Source: Bigelowiella natans CCMP2755 (lineage: Eukaryota > Cercozoa > Chlorarachniophyceae). Taken from it: DNA of 64,000 nucleotides. The notes beneath the pieces are model-generated. The model ran no database searches. It saw nothing but the letters and a program-made list of their open reading frames with translations, and was not told the origin of the DNA. Below, piece after piece: positions 47,938 to 60,176 of the stretch. The number at the start of each line of letters is the position of its first letter. Position 1 is the stretch's first letter. The stretch is from the NCBI GenBank assembly GCA_000320545.1, contig ADNK01000501.1, forward strand, positions 1 to 64,000, written 5' to 3'. Made by a program: the position numbers and the translations under genes.

Positions 47938-50900
47938 TTAATACAGTATTTTGACACCTTTCTGCTTCAATTCGAGAAGCGATAACGACTTCGGCTGGTT
48001 GCGCAGGTTCATACCCCCTATGTGAATACTTTTAAGCTTCTTCAAACGCCATAGCGAGGCTGGGAGGGACTTAAACTTGTTAAACGCTGCCCAGAGCTCC
48101 TCTAGATGGCTCATATCCCCAACGTCTTCAGGAAGGCCTGCAATTTTATTGTTCCTGATCGCTAGGACCTTCATCTTCTTCAGTCTCGTGAGCGACTCAG
48201 GGAGACTTGTGATTTGATTGTGCGAGAGATAAAGATTCTCCAGCCCCGTAAGCTTTTCTATTTGCGATGGGACGGATACAAGGTGGTTATTCGATAGGTT
48301 AATATATGAGAGGGGTCTAATGCTAAATATTGGCAGAGGAATCGTCTCAAACATGTTGAACGATAGATCGAGCCGTGTGAGCCACTTTAAATGTGAGAAG
48401 GAGAGTGGTAAGTCCTGCAGCCCAGCATGTAGTAGCGTCATTGAGCGTTGGTGCGCGCCTAGACATCTGACCACATTATTGAGGAAGCTTTGCAGTGATG
48501 GAAGATTTGCTTGGGCACTGTGATAGTGTTGCTGTTTCTCCTGTCGTTGTTGTAGTTGTTGACTCCCCATCCTTTGCATCGTCGTCATCCCCTCTTGTAC
48601 CGTCTCCTTATTCTTCTTATCCCCAGAATGATCGTCCTTAGCGTAGACGTTGTCGTTGCCATCTTCGCGTCCATCATCACCACCACCACTAGTATCATCG
48701 TCAGCAGCAATAGCAGCTTCTTCGCTATTGTTGTTGTGTTTGCCAGCAGCCTCCTCATCAAGCCGCAACAGCGTGTTGGAGGCACGAAGAATGTTAAGGA
48801 GCGCCAGCATAGAGTTGTGACTGTCCGTATATTGCCAAGGGGGATGGGACTTGAGGCCTACAAAGGTGCTGATAACCTGTCTAACAAGCCGCCCAGAATC
48901 ATCATTCGTTGCTCCGGATCTAAGAAGCCGCGTCATCGACAGATGGGCCTCTTGTAGCCATCCTTTTCCATGCAAATCGGTGTACATTGCCTCCCACGTG
49001 CTGCTACTACCGTGGTTCTTCCTCTCACTATCATCGCCATTGCTTTCTTCCTTTCTTGGTCTGATATCGTCGGGGACTACAGTCTCGCCCTTTCCTTCGT
49101 TGGGTTTATTGTTGCCTTGACAACGTTCCTGTGCTGCCTTTCGATTGGATCCATTGACATCCTGATGCTCACAATCACCCCCCTTGCTACTCCTACCAAC
49201 TTCTCCGCCGTCTTGATTTACTTTGTCGAGCAAGTGCGTGGTCTTTTGAAGCGCGTCTTCCACACGCGCCCATTCGACAATGTTCATTTGCTTCAGACGC
49301 ACATGAAGCGAGAGATTCTCCAGATCGGCTGGGACGAGCCTGCAGTCTTTCCTATCGGTCCAGTGCCATCGTAGAGCTTTCTTCCACGCGGAACTGCCAA
49401 GCGACACGCCAAGCGCGGAGAGTGAATTACGAAGGATGAACACCAGGTGCCTCCTTGCAATATATTGCAGCTCACAATTGTTATTCTTGTTGCTATTACT
49501 ACTACTACTACTACTACTATTACCACTATTACTATTACTACTACTACCTCTACTACTACCACCACTACTATATCTACTGCTACTACTACTACTACTACTA
49601 CTAATCGTTCTGCTGCTGCTGTTCCTACTGCTACTACTCACCACCAGTCGCTTGCTGCTGCTGCTGTTTTTGCTATTGCTGCTGCTACTATCGAACCAGG
49701 TGTTCGTTTCTTGCACAAACAAGCGAGGGATAGAGAACTTACATCTGGGAGGAGTGCAGAATCGGGCCAGATATGCCTGCCAACATCTGAGGAACAGATG
49801 GTTGCGAATGTACACCGCGCGCCGAGCCTTCATTCGTTCCTTTCGCATCTTGAATATCTCTCTCCAGTCAGTACCCTTCGCTTTAGCATCACGCTGAGAC
49901 TGAATCATCAGCTGCCGTGTAGCATTACCGAAAGTGTGAGATGCCATGCCCCGATTCTCCGTAAACAAATTTTTGATTTGTGGGAGTTTTCCAGAGGGGT
50001 CGTCGGTGGAGAGCATATCGTATATGCTCTTTTTGATCTTGGTGGGAATGAAGAAGTTCTTGGACTGGAAGAACCGGCCTTTAAATTCTACTCTCATCAA
50101 TTGCTTTTCAAGCTCCTTTCCAAGGTTTCGTTGCACTGCCACTTTCTTTGCCGTTGCAAACCAGCTTTCGAGCAGTCTCCACGACATTTTCTTTGTCAGT
50201 CTACTCAGCCCTCCTTCTGCCTCTCCCCTCCCCTGGTGGATTGTGGCCTCCCACTGGTCACTCAATGTCAAACGCACGAGCTTTTTCATTATGGGTATCG
50301 AGCGCGAGACTTTGGCGCAATGATGATGACGATGATTATAGAGATGATGACGACGATGACCCTCATGGTCAAGGAGTTGCGCTAAGCTGCCGCCGGCTGT
50401 CTCCAGCGCTCCTCTCACTTCCGCCTCCGACTCGAGAAGGACTAGCCACTCCTTCATGGTAAGATGAAATCGATACATTCCAAAGCTTAAGTAGCATTGA
50501 TCTGGGAGAGTTTTCTGCCAGAGGAGTTGAGTTGCCGATGAGGAGGAAGAGGAGCAGGAGGGAGAAGACGACCCCGCATCCTTTCCAACAGAGCCATCAA
50601 CAGCAGGGGTGGCCGCCTCCTCCTCCTCCACCTCCTCCTCCCCCATTATCATGTTAAGCATTGACGTCATTCCTTCTCGGATACCTTTGGTCGTTGCATG
50701 CGCTCTGAGAACGCGTTTTCTAATCACAATCTTTATGGCTCTCTGCAGAGCTTCCGCCCACAACCTGCTTAGCAGCAGCAGCTTATGCATGGGTTTGTTC
50801 CGCTCTTGGCCCTTTCCCTTCTCCTCTCCCTTCTTCCCCCTCCTCCTCAGCCTTGGGCTGCTTATATTCCTTGAGATTTGACCCCTGCCGCCCCCGCTTG

Positions 50901-52284
50901 CCACACCCCCCCCCCCCGTTTCTGGCTTCTTCTCTTCGTATAATTTGGGGTGGTCCCATAGTAGCTTCAGATGACGAATGGGGATTCCATGCTTGTGCAT
51001 AAGGGCTGCGACATCAAGCGTATCAGGCCATTTCAGGGATTTATGATCGAAAACCGATTGGGGTACATTGTAGAGGATTGCATCATCCTCGTCGCCACTA
51101 GCGCTGTCTTTGTTTTTCATCAACGAGGACGATGATGATGATGATGATCTTGAGGATTTTAGCGGCGGAGGGGAACGTGGAGATGATGGCCTAGAGCGAG
51201 AGGATGGGGAGCGGGGGGATGATGGTCCGGAGCGAGAGCAGGAGGGAGACGAAGGGGATGACGACGGGGAAGAGGACTGAGATTCTGTTTCGCTTATGGT
51301 GGCGGTGCTGCCACTCACAGATTTGTTCCGAATCGAGAGGAGGAGGGTATTAGCTGCAGCATCGATGACATTTCCGCATAGAATCCTTGTCGCATCCCGC
51401 AGGTTATCTTGATGTTGACGTTGCTGATGCATTCCCCACCTCGAGAATGTGTCAGAGCTGAGCGCAGGTACTTTAGTCGACTGCTTGCAGTGGCGAGTGA
51501 GGAATTCTGGCCTCAGCATGCGGTAGAACACGGAAGATTCAGAAGGAGGAAGGTGCTGAGTATCAAGTGGCGATTCAGGTGGGGCCCAGCGGCCCAAATC
51601 GAGCAAATCTAAAGGAGGGAGGAGGTGGGGGTGGAGGAGGAAGGGGAGATAACAAATTGTTGGCAGCTGTGTGTATAATGATTTTACGCTAGAAGTGCAA
51701 CATCCAACAAGCAACACTTCGCACACCAACGTGCTTAAATGGCAGAGATTTCTAAAGAGCACAAGGCATAACTTCACTTACAGTAGCTTTTGCAATAGCC
51801 TTTCTTCTCCTCTTGCCTCTCGCCGCCGCTCTCCCTCCCTTTTCCATCTTCTCCTTCTCTATTTTGAGGTCCTTTTCCACAGTGAAGATCAACAGCTACA
51901 GCGCCTCCGCCTCCTCCTGCTTTTTGAACATGGACGACGTGGCCTTCGACATCTCCACCGGTGTTGAGCATCGTTCCCATGACGCTGTGCCTTGCAAGGT
52001 GAAGGTGTTGCCCGGCACGCTGCATGTAGCGATCGAATGCTGGATCTGAGTTGTATACGTGCCTTCCTGCGTCATTAGAGCCGTAGATTAATTGTGACTG
52101 ACTCAGTGGGAGCACCGGCATTGCAACGAGTCGAAACCCTCGATAATCAACGATTGTCTGCAGCGGCACTTGGATAGGAATCCGCTCTGCCAGGAAGAAC
52201 TGATTCGTGGAAAACGAGAGAGTAGTAATGAGGAGAAACAAGGATTTAATGACGACGGATATCCACGCACACACAAACACACAC

Positions 52285-52327
<43 letters not shown>

Positions 52328-53920
52328 AACAGACAGACACATAGAGAGAGAGGGAGAGAGTCCTCTTACAGAGTAGAAGGAGTTCGTTCCCTTGAGCTCT
52401 TGGGCTGCCGCCTTCGCGGAGAAGTCTAAATTAGCAGCTACTCCACCGTAAAGGTAGCGATTACCGATTGTTGGATCGGTTGCCAGCTTGAATAGCATGC
52501 CCTCGGCAACAACTATTTGAATACAATGGGAAAAGAGATCGTAAGCTGACAGTACGTCTCTACTTTATTTGATAACCTTCATGCACACATACACACACAC
52601 TTTACAACTACGATGGATATGTATTTCAGCAATATCGACGACTTACATTTCGTGCCGCCTGCTTTGCCACCGGCGTTTATCGGGGGGAGCTTACGAGGTT
52701 GGGCAGTGGAATCACCACCATCATCCTCAGTCTTTACTCCTACGAGGAACAGGAGACAAAAGGTAAATGTCCAGAAATCAAAACATGATAGTAGAAAGAA
52801 ATTAATCGATACACACGAATATTTAATTTGAACTACAAAGCCACTCTACTTTATCACCCGTCCATTCAGCGAAGGATTCGTCGACAATTAGAGCAGCTAT
52901 CCGTCTCACACTCTCGTCCATCCTATCTTTCATCGCCGCCAGCTGCTGCATTCGATCCCGAACAGATTCCGTCTCAACGATTGCTTGGAACTCTGATGCC
53001 CAAATTGCAGGACCCAAATCGATACTGATCGCAGCACGTGTGCATACTCAAGATATTTATAACGCAAGTGTAAAAGCTTCGATTATCACCGCCCACCACG
53101 AAAACCACGACGATCGTCATAACTATTACCATCATATTATCATAAGTTATAGTGACTGTCGGTATCTGTTGAATGCACTAACCCTTTGGAAGACTCGGTA
53201 GGACGTGTTGCCTTGTCGTTGCTATTGACCGAAGATTGCTGCCGCTGCTGCATAATAGCAAGATACTGTCAGTGTTACACTAAACCAAGTTGATGGAATC
53301 CTTACTTTCTTAGATTCGTCGCCACTAACATGATCTTCGTCGCTGCCATTCGCAACCAGCACCGCTTGTCTGTATCCTGTATCTGAGCAGTGATTGGTTA
53401 CGATCATTTACATACGCAGCAAAAACGTGCTTCTCAACCTTCCTGCTCTTGAGTATCCATGGAAGGAAAATAGGGGTATAGATACGAGGAGTCATTCACT
53501 ACTTCGTCGTATCCCTCTTCTCCCTCTTCCTCCTTCTCCTCCCGCTCCTTCTCCTCCCGCTCCTTCTCTCCATCTAACCCTCGGAAAGCATAGGCGTACA
53601 AAGAAGCCATATATTGTGTGGGGATATTTTGGTTGTCGCAGGGGGGAAATGGCATGTATTCCCTACCACAATAAGTATTTTTATGTGAGCAGCTTCCGAC
53701 CCGAAATGTGTAGCTGACTAACATAAAATAGAAGTAATTTTCGATCTGCGACCAGGTATAAGCGAATGTCGTATCGTTCACTTTCCCAGACTTTAGGTCA
53801 TGTCGTATCGAAAGAACCGCATCTGATTCTTCTACATTCAACAGTTTCGTGTGCGTTTCTGTGTCGGAGCGAAATCGGTCTTCCAGAAGCTGCGTTTCAC
53901 ATCCCCACCCAAATCTCTCT
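47938..53920 (-). CDS. CLU-domain protein with C-terminal leucine-rich repeats
   Basis: CLU/Clueless proteins bind mRNAs of nuclear-encoded mitochondrial proteins and control mitochondrial distribution. CLU-type segments: WASEFQAIVETESVRDRMQQ (about 52960), GMLFKLATD ... YGGVAAN ... AAQELKG (52371-52510), IVDYRGFRLVAMPVLPLSQ with YGSNDAGRHVYNSDPAFDRY (51782-52186), and in the last exon LGRWAPPESP, FYRMLRPEFLTRH and MHKHGIPIRHLKLLW. The last exon (47938-51608, about 1220 codons) goes on with Arg/Lys-rich helices and very long Ser/Asn tracts. It closes with about six leucine-rich repeats (LTRLDLSFNMFETIPLPIF, LENLYLSHNQITSLPESL, MKVLAIRNNKIAGLPEDV, LEELWAAFNKFKSLPASL). An LRR C terminus is not part of the usual CLU architecture. 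Upstream exons at about 53182-53250, 53308-53384 and 53440-53920 are likely, but the true start is not resolved. Confidence 0.78.
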
Positions 53921-53999
53921 GTCTATGGTTGGCCCTCCTTTTCATTGATTCTCCAGTGCTCGTGGACGATCTCGAAGTTGGGTCCACAAATTCATCGTG

Positions 54000-56900
54000 A
54001 TGCAGTGGCAGAAGAAGAAACCCTTTGCTTCCGGTATGGGTAGAAATGTTGATCACCTATGTTGTCATCGCCTGCATGAACATCTATCCTTCAAATCCTT
54101 CATACGTCTCAAAATAGATACACTGGACAATTTTCTGAAGAAGAAGCCTAGCTCAAGTATGGTCAATATTAGACGGCACACAGACTACGCAGGTAAACCT
54201 GAAAGGATAATGGAGTTAGAGAACATCGATACAACGTTTGATATACTGACGAAACTACCTGCAGATCTCATCCCTCGAAGAGGCTTTAACACCGTCGCAA
54301 CGAGGCACAACAACCCAAAAATTAACCTCATCCAAAGACCAGAGGATATTATTGCTGCAATGAAGTCTGTGGAACGTTTCAATGCTGCAACAAGTAATGG
54401 GCCCCGCAAAAAATCATCGAAAGTGCAGAACAGGCTTATAAGATCTAGCCCTACACCACCACGACTTCCATCTCCTATCAAACTGAAATGCCCGGCAAGG
54501 AAATCACCAAAATCTGTAAAGGATAGTCGAGCAGCTTCGTCTCAACAGTTTAATCCCAACCTCCGAGAGTTTCAACCAGAAAAAGAACGCAAATCGGTAA
54601 GATACGACAACGGCGCATATGCACATCCCACTCTTTTGGAACTTGCGACCAATTATTTTTTTGGTTATATTACAAAACCTTCAGAAAAAGGGAGCAGAAC
54701 TTTCCCGTGCACGGCAACGAATTCAAGAGCTGGAAGTTGCTCTCTCAGCTGCCAAGCTGGAAAACTTAAGGCTATCCAAAAATGGAGACTCGCAATCGAA
54801 ATTAGAAGAGAAGCGTGCGTATCATTACGTAGGTAATGATTTGCAGGATGCCGCCGAAAGGGGTAGTCCGAGGGTTCCCGAAAGTGTGTGGATAGATGAT
54901 TCCACTCTGGACAGTATTCGCGATGGTACCCAGACTGCTCGCTCCGCTAGAATTTTTACAGTCGAGGACTCGACACGGCAAGTAGAAGAGGTTAAGAACG
55001 AAGCACAAACAAGGAACGTAGGTTTCTCTGGAAAACTTCACAAATGGATGGATAACCTGCGCAAAATCACTGATAAAAGTCAGTAGTTGAGTTTCTCACA
55101 GTTACTAAATTGTTCAGTTCCAATAATTAATCGGCACTGCTTCCCTCCGAATATTTCGCACTTAGACTCTGATACACCGTGGAACAAGGCTTTGGCCGAA
55201 TGTTCAAAGATGATAGGAGCGAAATACGTCATTCTGTACGAATACAACGAGGAGATGAGTAATGAACAATCCCTATTTTCAAAAAAGCATTCATACTTCC
55301 GCACCCATTAATGTCTTCGCCCCCCCCTCCATTCATACGTTTTCACCACCAGACAACTACGAGGCAATTGCCGGGAATGCTCCAATGCGATTAGCGTTGT
55401 CTTACGAGCTGAATGAAGGGCCTGTAGGAGCTTGTGCTAAAACTCAAACGGTCCTTTTGCTGCTTTGGGCTGATTGGAGGGGGGTGGGGATGGTGTTTGT
55501 GTGGGATGAGTATTGATATTCTATTGTTAACATCTCATATTCATACGGTGTTCTATACAGAGTATCAACATTCTGGATATGCGTCGGGATGATCGATTCA
55601 AGAGCCATATGAACTTTTGCGGAAAAATAGTAATATAATGCAGCACCAGCCACAGCAGCTTTGCACTATGTTCGAAATAGGTTAATGTAGAGTTTCCTCG
55701 ATGTTGACGCCGTGAATGGTATTCTTGTGTGTAGGTCCGTGCTATGCTCTGCGTTCCCGTGTCCTCACCAAGGACATCGATGGTCAGGAACGTCCTCCAA
55801 GCAGTAGAAAAGGTGATTCACTTGTCAAGTATGAGGAATAATGATATGGCAATGATGGCTGCAATTGTAACTTTCACGCCTGAATAAGTAAGAAGCCAGA
55901 TATATTCATACATAAACTGCCTGTAGCCAGAATAGACAGCTTCATGGTACTGAAAACTGTTCACTCGATTCAGATTCCAAGTAGCTCCAACTCTCCAAAG
56001 TTTTTCTCGTCAGAAGAGCAGGTGATTGCTTTGCTTGCGAGGAAGAAGAGAAGAGGGTCCGGGAGAAAAGAAAACACATACAAATATCCACTTATTTTAG
56101 AAAGGAAGATGATTCCATTAATTATTATCACTTTATTTACGGTCATGAAGGCGATGTGCGACCTCTTTGCCTGGATAATTGGCGGAGTGAGGGACCGTAT
56201 TAGACTAGAAAATAGTGTGACATCTCTGCAGTCTAAGACCACGGGGTTCTTTGAATCCGTTAAGAATTTACTGGGATCCCAACAGTTACAACAGGCTGCT
56301 CTCAATGTTGTGCGAAAGGTGTGGGAAAAAATATGCGTGTCATAATGCTCCATGGTCCCTCTATTTTTGTGGAGAGTTATCATAAACGCAAATGACGTTT
56401 CCTCGGTTGACTGTTGTTGCTGAGGATTGATTATTTCGATAGCTAGCCGATAAACATTGAATAGTGTGACAAAAATATCATCATTACTAGCCTGATTTAA
56501 GACCTCTTATCTTTCAGACACAAATGCTCTTCGAATCTAGCTACTCACTCTTGTTTCGGGTGGATAAAGAAGCGGTACAATGACTATAGACTATTGATGT
56601 GGTGGCGATGATGATTGCTGTGAAACAACGGATATCAGATGCGGAAAATATGCATCAGTATACGCTACAATGGCTATTCGTTTGATATTGTTATATCTGC
56701 CATCAACTCACAGAAGGAAATTGTGCTCATTGCCCAAAGTTCCGATGAACCGTTATTTATTCCTCAAGGGTTGGTATTTTAGAAGTAGCAATTGAAGAAG
56801 AAGTAGTAGTAGCGGTGGTGGTGATAGAGAAAGTTGCGAGAGGAGTTGCAAATCTCTTCATTTCAGTGACAGCCATCTCTGGAATCCTCAGAAATAACTA

Positions 56901-58337
56901 ATATCCTTTTTCTTATCCTTCTCTCGCTACTGCGCTGCTGCTGCCGCTGCTGCTTCTACATCAACTTTGGTACGAAATACAGCTACGCTAAAAGGAAACC
57001 GAGAGACGGGATGAGCCATCAGCGTGTGCCTCTGAGCACGAAATCTCTTGCAACAACTGCTGCTCTTACGGTGATCCTACTAGATAGTCTTGCATAGCAA
57101 GAAGAAGAGGAAGAATAAAATTACGAGACCAACAAACACCTACAAAGTTGGATCGCCTGTGGAAAAAACCTACATGAGGCAGGAGACAGTGGGCTTTGTA
57201 GTTTTTGTGAATAACATCCTTTGCAGTCGGCAGAGCGCAAAACTGGGATACGATATTAGTAATATTTGAAGGCACATCTTCCTCCCTCTCATATGATCCC
57301 GATGATCAGGAAACGCAAATCAATATTCGGGACTCAAATCGTGACGCAAGATTCAACGTGCAGGCTGATGAGTAAGAAAGACAATTTTCGCTTCGATGGA
57401 TTTGTTCCTGAGAATACAAAAAGCAATGCTATTTCCTCCCCTCCTTTTCGGAAGGGGAAAGCTTGCTTTGCTCTCTTTTTGGTGGCCCTTTTAGCTACAT
57501 CAGCACTATTTAATCTCCAGCGAAAGGATCCATCGATATTTTTTCTGAAGTTGAATATGCTGTACCGCCTCCTATAGGTATCTTGCTGCCAGCAAATGTC
57601 AACTCGGAGCATGGGGCACGGGGGCGGTAGATATTATTAATGCATTTTTTTAAACGATAATTACCTTAACGGGCAACGAATTTAACGTTGAAATTGCTCT
57701 GCATCAGTGGACAAGTTCATCTGTGAGTGTTTAGGGCGCCAGATGCTACTAAGAATGACCATGTTTGATACTGAATGTGCAATAAAAAGAATAGAGCAGA
57801 AGACTATATTACTTTACCAAAAGCTGATTTTCCTGTTCATCGCAATCGGATCAGGTTCTTATTACACCTGTGATGGATACGACAAACCGAAAGGTGAGTG
57901 TATTTTCATGGAGATTCTTTCTCCTCTCTGCTCACATTCGTCGTTCACTGCTGAAATCGACGATAAATATGTTGTGCAGGAAATACGTGGAGTTCACATC
58001 ATGGGACGAACCACGACGAAACCTTTCTCCAAAAACGACGAGAGTATGTTGGGATCGACTTTCGTTCCTAACCTGCATAAACCCTAGCGAGCGTCTCCTA
58101 TCATTTTCACCTACAGCAAAGAAAATTCTCATAACTGATCGTTCGTGATGCCAATTGACAGAGCAACTGAAGGGGTTTTTAGATCTGATGGCCATCTGCA
58201 TAAATCGCATTAGCCAGACAGAAGAGGAATCAAGCGGTGTTGACCAGGTTGGGAGAAATCTCTATCCGAAATTCTTTTATAAATTTCAACAAACGCTCAC
58301 ATACATATAATTTAAATTATGTGTGTGGGTATGTGTA

Positions 58338-58401
<64 letters not shown>

Positions 58402-58722
58402 TTTGTTTTTGTTGTAATATAGCATAATACATAAATTACATTGATGTCTAATCCTGCTGCCTAATCTAATGAGCTAATTCTTGCTTCCAGAACGTGATGT
58501 CTCTCAAAGATCTCATCAACGAATTCCCGAAAGAGAAGCGACTTCCGGAAATGAAAACGCTCATGGATCAGGTAGATGCCGTATTCCCTTTCAGTGAGCA
58601 TCCGTAATATCTAAACTGATACACCAACATCAGCGCGTGTTAACCTATCGTATTTGGTCTGGTTGCAGGTGATTAAGCTTCAGAAGATCAAGTCGGATTA
58701 CCTCCAGATAATGGATGATTAG
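54000..58722 (+). CDS. Tandem GAF-domain protein with N-terminal coiled coil
   Basis: GAF domains bind small ligands (cyclic nucleotides, tetrapyrroles and others) or mediate dimerisation; the ligand here cannot be inferred. The chosen start is the ATG at 54000; a short first exon (to 54033) joining in phase at about 54119 is likely. Segment one (to 54596) is basic and Pro-rich. A coiled-coil exon follows (RARQRIQELEVALSAAKLEN, from 54687), then WIDDSTLDSIRDGTQTARSA (54847-55018). GAF1 spans about 55167-55812: TPWNKALAECSKMIGAKYVI, LSYELNEGPVGACAKTQT, INILDMRRDDRFKSH, RAMLCVPVSSP. A helical linker follows at 56148-56319. GAF2 has FESSYSLLFRVDKEA (56518), EIVLIAQSSDEPLFIP, VLITPVMDTTNRK (57855) and IRGVHIMGRTTTKPFSKND (57980-58040). 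The last exons end SDYLQIMDD at 58722. No catalytic kinase, cyclase or phosphodiesterase domain is present. Confidence 0.8.
58320..58400. repeat. (GT)n(GA)n compound microsatellite in GAF gene intron
   Basis: GT repeats pass directly into about 20 GA repeats between the VDQ-ending exon (to about 58247) and the exon at 58493. Compound CA/GA tracts of the same kind occur at 14005-14059, and a GA run at 60133-60172. Confidence 0.9.
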
Positions 58723-59711
58723 AACTCTCTAAGAATCGAACACCATGGAGCGTTAGAATCTAGATAAACTGGTTGTGGTAGAATACCACTGGATATAATG
58801 CCGCAGCTGAGACGCAACTAGCTTGGTCGCGTGTGTGTGTATATAAGTACATGTACTGCTGCTCACAGGATCAGCCAATACAATTTGTTTGTAGAACGTG
58901 TGTACATGCTAGCATGCACCTGACGTGCCTACACACACGTTGTGGCAACTTTGTTTACTGCACACTCAGCTGGCAGCACGTATGTTCATGCTTTGTTGTG
59001 GCTGTATATGCAATCGTTCCGGCTCGTCATGCTAACATGCACGATGCCACAAGTATTACGTATTGTTGGTATACATAGCTAGATAGCGACTTCAAGTGAT
59101 TCTATTTAAATTACATGTATACCGTATAATCTGATAATAACACACGCTGTTTTCTAGCTTACACCACAGCGAGCTGCTAATAAATAAATATGCATGTACT
59201 CGGCGTGTATATTGCTAATAATGTGACGCACACAACTGCACAGTGTCGGCACTACGCTAATTGACAAAAGTGTATATACACATGATAAAGGGAACATAGC
59301 GACAATGAATGTTTTGCGCGAATTCGTACGTTCACTTTGCATGATCACACTAGTTACTAATAATAATAATAGACCTTAGACACCTATAATGTCCCAGGGC
59401 TGTTGCAATTTAAAGCCATGTAGACTGCAGGAAAAAGAACAATTAACGAAAGGATTTTTAGAAGCGTATCAGAAGAAAACGTCGATTTCTTTGAGATCGA
59501 GAGGGGTTCAAGAGATCCTGCTTTAACCGGCCATGATGCTGTGTAGACTGCCCCTGCGCTCTCTTTTCAAGTGAAAAGATGGTTAAACGGAAACAAGGAG
59601 AAAAATTTTAAAGATTTTTCCTCAGATGGCGCGAGTGATGATGGAGATGACGAAAATAATGATGACTTTATCGAAGAAACCTCTATCGATACTTGCACAC
59701 GTTCACACGCA
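58723..59711. other. Convergent 3' spacer with TGCATG/CTAG words
   Basis: This spacer runs from the GAF gene stop to the probable 3' end of the flavoprotein gene. ACATGCTAGCATGCACCTG-type words and TAGCTAGATAGC lie at 58890-59090. A + strand frame at 59571-59786 encodes an acidic stretch (SDDGDDENNDDFIEE) that could be coding, but I find no splice context or homology to support it. Confidence 0.4.
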
Positions 59712-60128
59712 TTACTTGATGTTGTTAAAACAGTGAATAAACCTCAAAATCTTCATCGGTACAGAAAAACAGCGATGATGATATGACAGCTTGGCACAAA
59801 ATGGCGCCCATGTGGATAATACACCCAATCTCTCCACCCTGCTGCATTGCGAAGAATTGGCCGACCGACAGGTTATAAGCACAGTACCTTCAGGGATGCA
59901 GGTTTCCATTTTAGAAGAAACTTTGGCCTCGTCATCTGGGGTAGCTTTAGAATTCTTCTTTCCGAACCAGTAGCCATTCTCTGGGTAACACTGCATACAT
60001 GAATATTTGTGAGAGAAAGAAAAGAAGAATTAGAAAAAGAGAACGTCGCAGCGCATTTCTTTTTCATAGTGATTTTGGTGGCTATTTGTTGATGGAAGAG
60101 GGTCTCTCCCCAGATCTCCCCTTGTTAC

Positions 60129-60176
<48 letters not shown>

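Noticed and set aside
49447-50385. Long + strand open frame (312 codons) opposite the CLU-LRR exon
   Set aside because: It is antisense to an exon with clear CLU and LRR content, and its residues are Thr/Ala tracts produced by the complementary Ser/Asn codon repeats.
59571-59975. + strand acidic frame and adjoining 60-codon frame
   Set aside because: The minus-strand exon here (CYPENGYWFGKKNSKATPDD) joins in phase with upstream PPOX exons, which is better evidence; the + frames lack a clear acceptor and homology.
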